Positions 23,751 to 36,934 of a stretch of 64,000 bases of DNA are shown one piece after another (the first letter of the stretch is position 1; each line of letters opens with the position of its first letter). Location of the stretch: positions 806,001 through 870,000 of the forward strand of contig OZ237749.1 in the NCBI GenBank assembly GCA_965178125.1, given 5' to 3'. The notes beneath the pieces are model-generated. The model ran no database searches and had not been told where the DNA came from. It saw nothing but the letters and a program-made list of their open reading frames with translations. The position numbers and the translations under genes are program-made. The DNA is from Bilabrum cf. latius. Lineage: Eukaryota > Bigyra: Bicosoecida > Bigyra > Bicosoecida.

Positions 23751-25783
23751 ATGGCAGCGAGTCCTAAGCCCAAATCAAAATCAGAAGATTAGTGAGTTAT
23801 TTGGTAATCGTGCAAGTGCGTACCAACGCCACAAAATGGACATCCACGGCAACCAATTTTGAATTATTTCTGCCAACGTCTACTCTCACTGGATTTCGTT
23901 CGCAGTGACGACTTGCCTGCGGTCGTGTTCAGGTGCTCGTTTCGAAATACCGTGTTGGATGCGCTCCGCGCCAAAGAAAGCTGGGAAGAAACTACAAGGT
24001 GAGGGATAGCATTGGCTGCTGCAGTGGGGTCTAGCGGACTCGAACATACGCAGGCTTTGCTGTTTTGAATACCCCTTCTAGTCGCAGCGACGTTGAATGG
24101 GACATAAATTGGGCAGATGTGGGTTGGATCCGGGAGCATTTCGACTCGATGCGAATGGATGAGCACCAGCGCGTGAACCACTTCAGAAACCACTTTGAGC
24201 TGACCAGGAAGGATTTGCTCGTGAAGAATATCAACAGGATGCGCAAGCAGCTCGAGAAGATGGACAGGCTGGCGGAGGCTGAGCGGTACGGCTTCCTCCC
24301 GATCTCCTTCGTGCTGCCAGGCGACTACTCGCTGTACGTGGAGGCATTTCGGAGGCACCCCGGGGAGACCTGGATCATGAAGCCTATCGGTCGGGCCCAG
24401 GGGAGGGGCATCTTCCTCATCAACAAGCTCTCACAGATCAGCCAGTGGAAGAGAGACCACCGCTGGAGGACGGACACGGGCGGCCGGTCGGACCGCTCGG
24501 GGCAGGCGGAGGCCTACGTGGTGCAGAGGTACCTGAGAGACCCCTACACGATCGGCGGAAAGAAATTCGACATGAGGCTGTACGCACTCGTCACATCGTT
24601 CACGCCGCTAGTCGTGTGGTTGTACCGCAGCGGGTTCGCAAGGTTCTCCGGGACTCGGTACTCCTCCGACCGAGCAGACACGGACAACCTTGAGATGCAT
24701 TTGACCAACGTCGCGGTGCAGAAGAAGAGCGAGGGATACGACGCCAGCGTTGGCTGCAAGTGGCACGTGAAGAAGCTGAAGCTGTTTTTGGCCAGCAAGC
24801 ACGGCCTCCCCGCCGTGAACCGCCTGTTCCAGGAGATCGAGCACCTCATCGTCAGGAGCCTCCTGGCCTGCCAGAAAACCATCATACAGGACAAGCACTG
24901 CTTCGAGCTATACGGATACGATGTGCTTATCGATAGGGAGCTCCGGCCCTGGCTAATAGAGGTGAACGCGAGCCCCTCATTGACCGCCGACACGGACGAG
25001 GACTACAGACTGAAGAGGGCGCTGATCGCGGACACCATGGACGTGGTGGACGTGGAGGGAAACAGGGATGGAGAGGAGACCACTGTAGGGGGCTTCGATC
25101 TCGTCTACCAGGCCGGGCCCGTGGACCACCCGCTGTCCTGTGCTGCGTGTCCCAGCCCCCTGGGCCGGCACAACCCCACCGAGCACGCCAACCTCCTGGC
25201 GGGGATGGTCAAGCAGGAGAAGCCGACCAGACTGGGGGCTTCAACCCCTGCCAGTGTAGCTGGCCCGGCCACAGGTGGCGCTGGGGCAGGTGTCAAGCCG
25301 GCAGGAGCGGGAGGAAGCAGCCCCTCCGCATCGGTTGGATCGACAGGCGCCTCGTCCTCGTCTCGCACCAGCAGCGGCGGGATGCCGGCCAGCGCCCGCG
25401 CGGGGGCTTCGGCAGGACGTGGGCCCGGGACTGTGCGGGCGTCAAACGGCTCTGCCGCTGGCTCTGGCGCGGCATCGGGTAGGCTGAAGCTGTCGGCCCC
25501 TGTGGGTAGGCTCCCGGTCGGGGTGCCTGGGAGGGCTGGGCCGCCTCCAGGGAGCGGGGGGGCGGGCAGCGCAGCACGGGCTGGATCCAAGGCACGGGGT
25601 GGCGGTCGGCCGACCGGGATGCCGCCGGTGTCTGGCAGCGGCAGTGGGGCAAAGATGGGGATGGATCGGGCCATGGGAGTGTACGGTGCGTCGTCTGTAG
25701 GATCCTGGAGACCCGGGAGCGGTCGTCCTGGATCCTCTAGCAGCAGAGGCCCGTCTTCTGGCGAGAGGGAGACGTACAGATGA
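23751..25783 (+). CDS. TTLL9: Tubulin tyrosine ligase-like protein, TTLL9 type
   Basis: TTLL9 family enzymes are ATP-grasp ligases tied to polyglutamylation of axonemal tubulin in motile cilia. Exons are 23751-23791, 23906-23998 and 24088-25783 (or 24082, equally in frame), giving about 609 residues and TGA. The start MAASPKPKSKSED runs across intron 1 into DDLPAVVFRCSFRNTVLDAL. The TTL domain is nearly co-linear with the human protein. It contains WIMKPIGRAQGRGIF (about residue 140), YTIGGKKFDMRLY, HLTNVAVQK, CFELYGYDVLID and the nucleotide/Mg site WLIEVNASPSLTA (about 335). The 230 residues after VGGFDLVYQAGPV are a Gly/Ser/Ala/Pro-rich tail that is absent or shorter in the human protein (439 residues, as I recall). 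No TAG codon is present. The neighbouring DRC4 supports a ciliary role. Confidence 0.94.
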
Positions 25784-25950
25784 CTGTGCGATTGTGCTGG
25801 ATGACTGTGCGAATGTGCTGATTGCGCGTTCGCTTTGCGTGTGGGTTTGGGCGTGCGTTGGTGGATATTGCTGGTGCTCGGGTATAACATCGATGTCAAC
25901 GCGCAGGCAATCGACCAGGTCGGACAGCCATGGATGGGCCCCCAGTTGCA

Positions 25951-28900
25951 TCACCCTTCTTTCTATGTCGCGAAGGGCTGCCACTTGGACACTCGGATGC
26001 GGCGACCGGGCCGTTGCCTCGGGTCTGCGAACCTGCGCTGGGGTGGCTGCGGGGGCACTGCACCTTGAGTGGCGGACGATGCCGCACCTCCTGTCCTCGC
26101 AAAGCGCATCGAGGACCGAAGCGGAGAGACCTGGATCGTCTTTACGGCGCTGCCACCCTCATGCCTGGGAGGCGGAGACGGTGAGCGGCAGGCTCGCGAT
26201 GAAGCGTCCCGCCCGGCTGCGGCCTGGCTGTGTTCGCTTCGGGCCCTCGGCTGCCCGACCCCACCAGTGCCGGACGACCCATCGTCGATTGGCGCGCTGG
26301 AGTGTTCCCCCGAGCTGCCCTCTCCAAGTACCGGTGGACCCGACCCGGTCGGGGAGCGCCCCACGATTCGCACCACGGGACCCTCGGGAGGTGCAGAGCC
26401 AGGGACGGGGATCGCGCCGATGCTGCCAGGAGCAAGAGCAGCAGGCATCACCCCATGGCTGCGGTGGCCGTTTGGTCGCCCGGCATGCCTTTCCTGCACC
26501 TCGGCTTCTTCCTGTTCGAGCTGCCGCCGCTCCCCGATCGCCTGACCGATCACATCCGTCCACGCGATGCCGCACATGGCCGACACGTCCCGGATCCAGG
26601 CCGGGAGGGAGGCTGCAGCTGCGAATGACACGGCCGACGCAGAGGACATCGAAGAGGTCTGGGATCGTATGCATCTCTCGGCTGCGGGGCGCAGCGCGCT
26701 GCTGATTGCCAGGACCGCGTCGCGGATTGCCTTGGCAAGGAACGGACCCCCGATCGCGAGCAGCACAGCAACGCAGTCGAGCACGATGCCGTCGCTCCCG
26801 TGGGCGGGAGACGGGGATTCGTGCGGCTGCTCCGCCCCTGCGACCTGAACGCGCCCGTCCCGCTTGGCCTCGGCATGCTGCTGCTCTGCATCGATGCAGT
26901 CGAGGAGCACTGCCAGCGCCCATCTGGCCGGGCCTCTCGCAGCGGTTATAGTGCTCTCGTGCATGCTGGCGGCAGAGGTCCTCCCAATTGATGTAGACGG
27001 AGCCACAGCGCCAACATCGGTACCGGCTGCTGCACCTATCGCTGACGAGCTGCCGGCCAGGAGCACTTCGGCCGAGCTGAAGGAGGACCGGACCTGCGCT
27101 AGCCCGCTAGGCCGGGACAATCCGCGCTAGTAGGAGGAGGAAGAGGAAGATGCCGATGCCAGGACTCGGTCAAAGGACGAGCGCGCCGTGTCGCTCGCCA
27201 GCCTGCCGCCCCTGCGCCGCAAGAAGGCTCGCTGCTCCACGGCAGGCTGGTCGCCGCGGTGCGCGTAACCGCCGAAGCGCCCACGGATGTTGTCGGCCAG
27301 CTACGGCCTATCGCGGCTGGTCGCACCACTGTTGCGCGGTCTGCCGCTCGCGGGCAGCGTCTTTGACAGCCAGCCCGCAGCGGTCGCTGAGCTGGGCCCG
27401 ATCGAGTGCACAACGTCTCGTCTGCGCGGCGGCGGGGACAGAAACTCGAGCAGCTGCCCCGCAGATGCAGCCTTGGCCTTGGGTCCGCTCCCCGCAGCTG
27501 GAGCCACGGAGCACCGCTGCTGCTGCTGCTGCTGCCCATCGGAGCAAGGAGGAGCAGGGCTGCCAGCGCCCAGGTGGCGGTGCCCTGGGCCGCGTCTCGC
27601 TCCCATGGAGCTGCGCCTCCTCTGCCTTGCTGCAGCCAGCATGTCGCGGAGCAGGCCGCGGCCCGGCTCGCCGCGGTTGGGCCGACTCTGATCTTCTCGT
27701 CTCTCTGCGTGGGTCTTGGCGTCTGCGGATGCTGCAGGCAGCTTTGGCGGTGGAATGTTCACCAACGGGGGGTCATCTACCGCAGCCGTGCGGGGACTCT
27801 TGGTCGCCGCACCTGGAGAGCTGAACGGTGGTGTCTGCAGCTGCTGCCTCTTTTGATTTGGTTCGAGGGGGCGGTTCATGCGCGCTGCCAGCATCGCAGC
27901 CAAGAACGAGCAGAAGAACTGCCGGGCCAGCGACTGCGAGAGTCCTTCGACGCGGCCGCCCTAGCGGAAAGGGGCAACGGCTGGAGTCGCTGGTGAGCAC
28001 CCACCAGCGCTCGCATCGTCCCACTTGCGCGCTCTCTGGCGCAGCACGCCCAGTGTGCCTACCATGGGCCTCTCTGCGGTCATGCCCACGAGGGCGCGGA
28101 CCACTGTGGCGGGTGACGCGCCAGCCAAGCGCATTTTCTTGGCTCGAGCCAACAGCGTCCTCCCTCCGGCATGCAAAGCAGCGGGGGCAATGGGGCTGCC
28201 TGCTGCTCCTGCTGCTCCCGCCGGACTGGGCGCGCCCTCTGGGTGTTCGACGTCGAGCGCCAGGACGCGCAACACCGCTGGCACGAAGCAGCCGGCGCTG
28301 CCGTGGCCCAGCCCCCCCGCGCGATAGGTGCCCACAGCTGCAAGCCACGCCGTTCGTGCGACCAATCCCCTCGGAGCCTCTTCTCCCCGCGTGGCGAGGC
28401 CCAGAATCGGTAGGTCTGCGCGAGCCAATGGAGACGATGTATGCGGCCAGAACCGCGCCCTGCCCGCCGTTACGAGGCCCTCGACGGAGCGGACGAACGG
28501 ATCCACCACACGTACGAATGCAGTGCGCGCGGGTATTTCCTCCCAGTGCCTTGTCGCTATCCGTGCCAGGAGCTGGTGTGCTGGTTCCCTGGCCTAGAGT
28601 GACGACCGGGAGCCTGGGCTGCTGCTGCCCCGCTTGCCGGCAGCCGCTGCGGCGAGGCTGGTCCTGCTGCGACTGTCACACTGTCGGGCGTTGGACAGCG
28701 CATGACCGAGCACAGTCGCAATGCCACTCATGAAGGTGTTGGACGAGTCAGTACCGTGCGATGATGTCGGGCTAGCAACCCCTGCAGCCAACTCTTTGGA
28801 AATCGCGCCGTGTATCCAGGCGGCGAGCACATGGGCGGCACCGGACCTGGTTGCATGGAGAATCTCATGGTGCGGGGCATCCAGCTTTGGCCGGCGAAGC

Positions 28901-30261
28901 ATAGCGTGGCTCGCTGCAGCCCTGGTGTTGCTTGGTATGCCCCAACCGCATATTTCTGCTAGGGCCAGTTGCAGGCACATATGTGTGCGTGCGGACGCTT
29001 GCTGCAGTCGATCCATGTCAGCTGGTGTGCCCGCCCTCTTGGCTTTCCCTGCTGCATGTGTATGCGACATGATCGGATCTCCTACGCGCATCATCCACTC
29101 TACGAATCCTAGAGCAGCGCCGCTCCTCTCTGCACTGACGCATATGGCGCTCTTGTCCCACTTTGCCGAAGGGGCTGGTTCACCCTACTGCTCTGTTTTG
29201 GGCGAAGCGCCGTTGCCATGGCCCCGAAGCCCGCTCCTAATCGCCTTGCAAACTGATAGCATCGCCCTCTTCAGTGCCTCCCACGTGTCTCTTCTCCTTA
29301 TGGCCAGCAGCAGCGAGTGCGCCCCGTGCTCCACGGTGCCTCGTGACCCGGCCAGCAGCACGCCCGCCAGCGATAGCATATCGTCGAGAGACGCAGGGAT
29401 GGCCTCTTGAGCCTATTCGAGCAAGCTGTGAAGAGAATTAGTGCTATGCACGCACAGAGATCGCAGCAACTGGCTGAATAAGGCAGCCAGTTCCAGTTCA
29501 CGCAGTCCCGGCGGCTGTTCCGCTTGAGGCAGGCCTGGGGACATCTGCTCTCTGCCTGTCTCCATGATCGGCAAGAGAAGGGATCGGAACAGCGCCTCTT
29601 TAGTGACATGGCTACACCCCCACAAAAGCAATCGGATGCAGTCCTTTCTGCCGAGCGTACTGTGAATGGAGAAGCAGCACAGAACCGAAGCCAAGCCCTG
29701 CTGCTCGAGATCGGGTATCGGGCTACCTGCATTAGAACCAAGCAGCCAAGCCTTGAACAATTCCCAAGAGTCATTACTCCCTTCAGTCGATCTTGACAGC
29801 CTAACTCCGATGTCAGCGATGCATGCGCAGGCCCGAAGCGCGATTTGTCTTCGTCGGGAGGCCAAGCACGGCGTCAGCAGGGAGAGCAACTGTCGCGAAT
29901 CTGCCAGAGATTGTATATGCTACGAAGCATGTATTTGCTATAGCTCAGACAACAGGCTTCCTATTCTTGCTTCACTCTCCTGCATGCTGAAACTATGGCC
30001 TTTTCTTGTTCGTAGTCGTTGGAGTCTGCCCTCGATAGTGACCTCATTTTCGATTCCTTCCCTGGGCAACAGCACTTCTGTAGCGGCTCGGTCATCTATA
30101 TCAAAGATACTTTTAATCGCAGCGTGTATTCTTTGCTTCATATTTGCATTAGTACCGAGCGGAGCGCTCTTCGTTGCGAGGTGGTTGCGTGCCATTCCTT
30201 TCACAAATCCGAATTTGCCGGCAATCCGTTGCGCAAGGATCGTCTATTCGCACAGAGTCAT
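25951..30261 (-). CDS. Unrecognised 1436-residue helical protein, ten TAG codons
   Basis: A single frame runs from ATG (30261-30259) to TGA (25953-25951) with ten in-frame TAG and no TAA or TGA. The first TAG is codon 6 (MTLCEQ). Residues about 1-450 are rich in Leu/Ala helices, for example HAAIKSIFDIDDRAATEVL and LAALFSQLLRSLCVHS, consistent with an alpha-helical repeat scaffold. Residues about 450-800 remain helical but Ala/Gly-rich. From about 800 there is low complexity, including a Q6 run near residue 907 and Ser/Pro/Arg stretches. The C-terminal third contains a helix near WIRDVSAMCGIAWTDVIGQ. I do not recognise the family. A later start, at the Met of GMARNH or NANMKQ, is possible because the first ATG overlaps the start of the next gene. 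It converges on TTLL9 with 167 bp between stop codons. Confidence 0.75.
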
Positions 30262-33200
30262 GAGTACGAAAGAGTCTGTTTCTTTGGCCGAAGGATGGGT
30301 TCATCTTAAAGAGCGTTTGAGGCAAGCAGCATTCAGAGAGGGCGGTAGACAAGAGCTGAAGCGCATTCTTGACCGGTTGCAGTTGGATGCAGAAGAAAGC
30401 CTCGGCAAGGAGCCGGTACGCCAAGGCGTTGGAATTGTTCCGGCGCCTCGGGTGGTTGAATCGATTGAAAGGTTCTGCCAGGCTAGGCTACTTGATGGCG
30501 AAATCAGTGCTCTATTGCGGAAAGTTGGGGACAAGTTGGGCGGCCCGAATCTAAATGTTGCTAAGCTATGGAGACTCTTGGGGATCGATCCGCCGCCATC
30601 TTACGTAGATCCAGTCAAATAGTCAGCACCATAGCTCCCGCAGCCCTGGCGAATGTGCTCCGAGATAGGGGCGGAGATCATCGACAAGGCGTTCGAGGCT
30701 GCGCTAAACAGGGAGGCTTCGCCTGCCCTGCAGCAACACCGCAGGAATATGGTATCGCTTCGGCCCGTTTCAGCGTGGACACCAACATTTGGTGGGACTC
30801 CGCGCACGCATAGGGCGGTTGCAGCACTGCAGGTGCTCCGCCGCGCTCGCTTCGACGGCATCGAGTCTCGCATCCCTAGGCGAAAGCGCAGGGCATTGCA
30901 GCGCGCCCTGCTGGACAGACAGGAATCTGAGCTGGGCTGGGGCCGCCTCTGGATGGCTGCTGCTTTCTAGCGCGCCTCGCCGGCAGTCTTCGACAGGGAT
31001 GCTTCCGACGGCCCTGCAGCAGCAGCCGGCAGTGCCAGTGCCAGTGGGGGCAGTGGCAGTGCCACAATCGGTGCACCGTTTGCTGGCAGCAGCAGCAGCA
31101 GCAGCAGCAGTACTGCAGATGACGCTGGCAAGGACGGGCTGAACATGTGGGAGCGGTTGCTGGGGCACCCGGAACAGGTGGTGGGCGCCTCACTGAGCCC
31201 CGACGGGTCCTCGTGCGTCGTGGTGTGCGCGGACGGGACAGCCTGTCTGCTCGATCTCAGATCCGTGTCGGGTCAGGGCGGTGGGGGCAGGGGTGGTATG
31301 GACTCACCTGGGGGATACGGTGGACGGGCAGGTGCCCGGCGGTTCGGATCGTTTGGCAATGACAGCAACGGGCCAGACGATGGGTTGGAGGAGGAGGAGG
31401 AGGAGGAGGACGACGGGCCCATGGTGGTGGCCTACATGCGGCTGTTCCCCAGAGGTGCCGACTGGAGGGTCCTCTCTGCAGCAGATCGAATGGTTCCGCC
31501 CAGCCGCGATGGTGGCGGCGCCGCGACAGCGGAACATGCCACGATAGACGCGCTGGGTGCCGCTAACCCTCTGCTGGAGCAGTGCAGGCCGGCTCACGCA
31601 CCTACGCAACCAGCTAGAGCTGGAGCGGGCTACCGGAAGGACGGCAAAGAGTCCAGGGCGAGTGGAGACAAGCGGAAGCAGACGTCGCCGTCGAAATCGG
31701 GGGCCGCAGATTCGGACGACTCGGGTGATGATGAGGACGAGGACGAGGGCGAGGAGGAGGAGCTAGAGGAGCACCCCGGCACCGTCCCGCACCCGCCTTT
31801 GCTCTGGCCTGTGGAGACCAAGTAGCGAGGCCTGCTCCTCGCCGTCACGGCGGCAGTCTGCGGTCCTGGCAAAGACGTACCCACGGGTGCTGGGATCGTG
31901 CCAGACCACGCCTCGCTCCCTGCCGGCAGCAGCGGCGGCAGCATCGGTGGATCCTCACCGCGCTCCTCGACCAAGTCGAGCCCAAGGACCGCAGGGAAAG
32001 GGAAGGGAAAAGGCAGCAAAGGCAGCCCCCGCAAGGGCTCTCCCCGGAACCTCAAGCAGTCTTCTCCCAGGCCGGGCACCGGCGAGGCCGATTCGGGCGA
32101 TGGTCAGGACGGGAGTGGAGAATAGATCTGGCTGGAGACTAGGGTGTTTCACCTGTCAGCAGATCTCCTGAGCGGGGTGGGCGTTGGCCCCAAAGCCACG
32201 GAGTCTTGCATCGGCGGCCCTGAGTGGCTCGCTTTCGCCGGTAGCGTGGGCCGTCGCGCGGAGAGGGTAGGCACGCCGGTCGGCACGATGGGCGATGGTC
32301 GAGGCGGGGCCGGAGCTGCGAGCGCGTTCCGGACGAGCCAGTTCTCTGTATCCCTGCGTGGTGGTTCCTCAGATCCCGACGGGGGTGGCGGGCACCTTCC
32401 CGGCATGGAGGGTCCGGAGGAAACGCCCTCTGACGCGTGTCTTGGCCTCGCCGTGCCGGAGGGCGGCTGGGACAGGCCACACACAGAGGTAGGGCCCGAC
32501 GCAGCGGGGGCGCAGCTCGCCCCCCTTGCTCTTCCTGGCTATCTGCAGTCGCTGCATGCGAGTGCGAAACCTACCGGCTCCTCGTCATCACCGTCGATGC
32601 TGCTGCTGCACGGGGGTGGGTCGGACTCCGAAGGAGGAGGCTCCGCTGTGGGCTCGTACGCTCACTGGCACGTGAGGCTACTTTGCAGGACGTTCTCGCC
32701 TGTGCGGAACTTCAGTTCCATCGACGACGCCGCGGACCTGCTGGACAGGCCCCCTGTTCTGAAGCTGTCTCGGTGTGGCGCATGGCTCGGCATGGTGGAC
32801 CGGTCCTCTAGGAAGCTGGCGGGAGATGGCGTGCTCACCGCGTGGCACCTGCCGCTTGAGGCGATCCGGCCCCGGGCATCGCCCCCGCGCAGGGACAGGG
32901 ATGCGGAGAGCAAGGCCATCACCAGGGCAATGCTGCAGCTGGACGAGTCTGAGCTGGGCGCGGCAGGAGGCGAGGGCGAGGGCGAGGGAGAGTCAAAGGA
33001 GGACGAAGTGGACGAGAGCTCCTCGTCATCGAGCGAGGACGAAGGGGGTGCAGGGGGGCTCGGTGGAGGAGGCGGGGGATCCTTCGAAGAGGGTGAGGAA
33101 CTGGATCCGCTGGCGGCAGCCAAGGCCAGGATCGAGTCCAGGATCCGACGCGCGCCCGCCGGCCTCTGGGTGCCTGCCGCCCCTCTCGTGCCCTCCGTGA

Positions 33201-35953
33201 TCGTGACGAATCGCGGCTGCGGCCGACCAGTCGTGCTCCGACAAGACCTTGAAAAGCAGCAGTAGGAGTCCGTTGCTCCGGCGAGTGGCTCTGGCGAGTC
33301 CAAGCAGGCTGATGATTCGGACGCGACAAGCGACAGTGCCTCGGGATCTGCAGAGCTATCCGCTGCTGCATCGCTTGATGACACCTCCGACGTGTTCTTC
33401 GACTTTGCCACCAACGCGTACTGCCCGGTGGGCATCCCGGGCGCGTACTGCGACAGTCCGCTGGGCACAGGCGGGGACGAGGAAGGGTAGGGCGGGCTGA
33501 TCGGGGCGGGTGGAACTGCATACGCTGGCAGCGTGGCGGGCGGGCGATCGGTCGGTGGTGGCAGCAGCGCTCGCGGGGGTTCCAGCGGCGGCTCTGTGTT
33601 TGGGGGTGCCAGCAGCGTGGGTGGCGGCAGCAAGGGTAAGGGTGGGCCCGGGTCTGTCGCCGGAAGCAGGGCGGGTAGCGTGGGCGGAGCTTCGGTGGGG
33701 TCCGTGGGATCCGCGTACTAGAGGAGAAAACGCTTCGTGTCTGCCCTGCCCCCGCTGCCTCCGGCTCCCACGCCTGTGGGCGAGCCGCGCACGTTCGGCC
33801 TCATCTGCGCGTGGCTTCCAGACGCCGTCTCAATTGCACGGGCCCGACAGGCGCAGCAGCGCGGGGATGTTGACGCGAGCGGCCAGGCTGTGCTGCGGGC
33901 AGCTGCATCCGCGCAGCAAATCCTCGCGTGTGGCCTGCCCGCCGCATCGCGTGCCTCTAGTGGGGCGGGGGAGGCGCTCGCCCACAGCGGTTCTGGTGCC
34001 GGTGATTGGCTGGTCGCCGAGGCCGCCGACTTGCACCACCCGTTGCGCTCGCATCGCGCTGCCTTTGACAGTCTCGTTTCGGGGAGGGCGGCAGCCGCAG
34101 CACCACGGGGTGGTGCCGATGTTGGTGCTGGCCCGGATGGGGTGGTTGAAGGCGATGCATCGAGCCCTGGCCAGCCCAACGCCCCGCCTGTTCTTCTTCG
34201 CAGCGGCGCTGCAGCGCTGTCCGCAGAAGGGAGAGCAGCACCAGGGGTGACCTCGCGGCCTGGCTAGGCCTATGAAGAAGCAGCCGCGATGCACGAGTGT
34301 CCTGGCGCGACGTCCGCAAGCAAGTGGCGCATGCTGTCAGGCGCCGCGACCTGCGCTGCCACTGCCGTGCCGGGCTCTCTCGACTCCATCGGGGTGGGGG
34401 CAAGCAGGGCCGGGGGGGCCTTGCTGGTGCGTGCTGCTGCCCACGCGGGCGCGGCGCCCGGCACGCTCCCTGCGGAACTGGCCCAGCTGCCCGGGGCGGC
34501 GGCGTGGGGCTGGGGCTCGCCCGACTTCGCGCTGGCTCTCGGGTCTGAGAGCGGCGGGGCCGAGCTGGTTGCAGTCCGGGGCACTGCAGGGGGCAGGATC
34601 TCGCTGTCTGCGGCCGCTGGGCCGGCACTCAGCGGAGTTTCCGCGGTGGGCGCAGATGCAGCTCCTCTTGTCAGGATCGGGCTTCGTGGGGGCGCTGGGG
34701 GGCGGCTTTGGGGCTCTGCGGTTGCGACCGATGGTCGGGTGCTCACCTGGGCGCCGCGCTTCGGGTTGGCCGCGCGGCTGCGGAACCGGCAGGGACACGC
34801 GGCCGCGCTGCCCCCCGACGGTGGCGAGTGGGGCCTGGAGGACCTGGGGAACAACGAGGCGGAGGCCGGGGGCGCGCTGGCGGGGCTTGGTCCCCTGGCG
34901 AGGCCTCGATGGTCTAGAAAGGATGGGCTGGGCGGTGTGACGAGGAGTGCTTGGAGCAGTGGCCTGGCTGGGTCCAGGTGCTCTGTCGGCCTGCTTGGGA
35001 CCATGCCACCGGTGGGATCCTCGGAAATCGACGACCCCGCGGCCCCGCTGGTACTGACCATAGGGCCCCCCGCGTCTGGTGGGCCTGGTAGGACCGGCCG
35101 GGGAGAGGGGCTGGCTGCGTTCGCGTGCGACGGTGCGACCGGGGAGTTGCTTGGCTGGGACGATCGCGTGGCAGGGGCGGCTCCACGCGGACAGTCGCGG
35201 GCGAATCCAAATGCTGGCGTGTGCGTCAGGGCCATAGAGGCCGAGGACCTGGTGCTGGTGCGGGTCATGGGGCGCGCGGGCCGGAAGGCTGCAGGTGGTG
35301 GCGCTTCTGCTGCTGCACCTGCGCTGCGGCTGTACACTCTCCTCTCTCTGTGCGAGCAGGCGGAAGCGGCTGCAAGGGCGAGGCGCGTGGGAGTGGAGCG
35401 GGCGGCTCGGCAGCGCAGGAGGCTCTCGAGCACGGGTGCGATACCAGTATCCAAGATGGAAGGAGGTGGGGTGGGCATGGTGGACGGGTTACAGCTGCCT
35501 GGGTCCATGGCGGGGCCATCTTTGGCTGGGATGCACGGGGGGGTCTCCATACCCACGGGGGGTGGTATCCACGGGGGAACCCCTGGTTTGTCAGGGACGC
35601 AGGGTGGCGGGGGCGGGGGCGGCCTCGCCAGGTCTGTCGTAAGGAGACAGGCAGGAGGCGGCGCCGTGAGCGCGGCTGCGGGCGGGGGGCTGGGGGACAA
35701 GGCTAGGGAGCAGCTCGCCGCCGCTCTAGGGGGCGCTCCAGAGCCCACCTTTGAGACGTCTGGGGAGGCAGCGGTTGCAACTTCGGATGCTGTGCTGCAG
35801 CTGAGTGCATTCGGGACCTTCGGTAGTCCGGGTGCGTCTGGGGTGGCGGCTGTCGCAGCCAGTGATCTTGGGAGGAGGCTGTGGCGCGGAGCACTAGCGG
35901 CAAAGCAAACCGAGGACTTGGACGAGCTGGAGGCTATGTTTGAAAGCAATTGA
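30260..35953 (+). CDS. Unrecognised 1897-residue protein, possible beta-propeller
   Basis: A single open frame runs from ATG (30260-30262) to TGA, crossing nine TAG codons (30620, 30632, 30968, 31823, 32123, 33263, 33488, 33719, 34265). The first 120 residues are helical and charged. A segment near residue 297 (MWERLLGHPEQVVGASLSPD, then CADGTACLLDLRS) has the look of a WD40 strand pair. Other short hydrophobic blocks such as HWHVRLLCRTFSPVRNF and FGLICAWLPDAVSIARARQA are separated by long acidic, Ser/Gly or Lys/Ser/Pro tracts, including a run of eight Glu. The pattern suggests a scaffold in which a degenerate beta-propeller is interrupted by disordered loops (inference). No family is recognised. 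An earlier ATG in the same frame exists upstream but lies inside the opposite gene's coding region. Confidence 0.72.
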
Positions 35954-36028
35954 TCTTGCCAGTGGTGGGAAGAAGAGCTCCGGATTACCGGTTTTTTTGC
36001 TTGTCAAAAAAACGATCATACACAAGCA

Positions 36029-36934
36029 ATGCTGAAACCATCCGTTGCTGCGACCTGGTAGTGGGTTGATCAATTTGTCTTGAGACATGCACTGTGCCCG
36101 TTCGCCAAACGACCTTGGAAGCACGGAATGGTTAGAGTCGCTGCAAGGCAACTGCAACCGCGGACCTCGCGACATAGAAGAGCGCAAGACCGCGAATGGC
36201 TGCCGGCTCTGCAAGCCGAAGTAGATATATTGTAGTCGTTGCAGCCATCATAGTTGAGCAACACGCTCTTGGCAATTCCTGGCAGCTCCTTAGCTAGTTT
36301 CAGCAAGTTTCATGATGTAGCGAAGCGGGCCAAGGAGTGGCTCGCTGAGGAAGGCCCCCGGTGCACATCTGATAGAACGAAAGCGGCATATCACCTAGCG
36401 TTCTTCCATCCACGCCTACGGTTTGGTGACTCGATAGAACCGGCGGACCACTACGTCGGGAAATCGCCATTCCCTGTGCTGCACTTGCTGAGGTCCCCAG
36501 AGTTGAAGGATGCCGAGTAGTCGACTGACTTGAGAGCCATATCTTTGAGGAACATGTAGAGCCTGCGCTCCGTTGATTCATCTGCCGAGGGCACGGAAGA
36601 TTCCGATGCCTTGCCACAGTTGGTGGAGACTTTTCTGGGTGCCTCGTTCGGCGGGCTGTGCCCTGATGATGTCGCTGTTAGTTCCACATCTACCGAAGAA
36701 GGCGCTAATATGCATCAGTAGCATCGTGGTCGCCGCGTTCGGAAGCTTGGTCGCCGCAGACGCCCTGCTCCTGGCAGCTTCGATGCCCTGGACGAGGCCG
36801 ACGCGGTCGTGGCGATCAACAGCTCCAATCCCATCCTAAGGGGCGAATTGGCGACTCAAGAATAGGAGTGGCTCGGAAGGCATGCGGAGGCTCTTCGAAA
36901 GGTACTCACGCTGGAGCACTAGAGGAAGAACTGA
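36029..36934 (+). CDS. DUF1415 family protein with eight TAG codons
   Basis: DUF1415 is a family of unknown function known from bacteria and algae, marked by an N-terminal LCPFA motif and a HP-x-x-x-F ... SP-x-P-x-LHLLR block. Here ATG 36029 opens a single frame to TGA 36932-36934, 301 residues. HALCPFAKRPWKHG is at about residue 19. NTLLAIPGSSLASFSKFHDV is at about 77, FFHPRLRFGDS at about 123 and KSPFPVLHLLRSPELKDAE at about 145. TAG occurs at 36059, 36233, 36251, 36518 and four more times downstream. Under the standard code only an 88-residue fragment would be called. After the domain (about residue 165) there is a 135-residue tail, acidic/Ser-rich then Arg-rich, ending EHQRKN, which I do not recognise. 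The gene starts 75 bp after the preceding stop codon. Confidence 0.82.
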
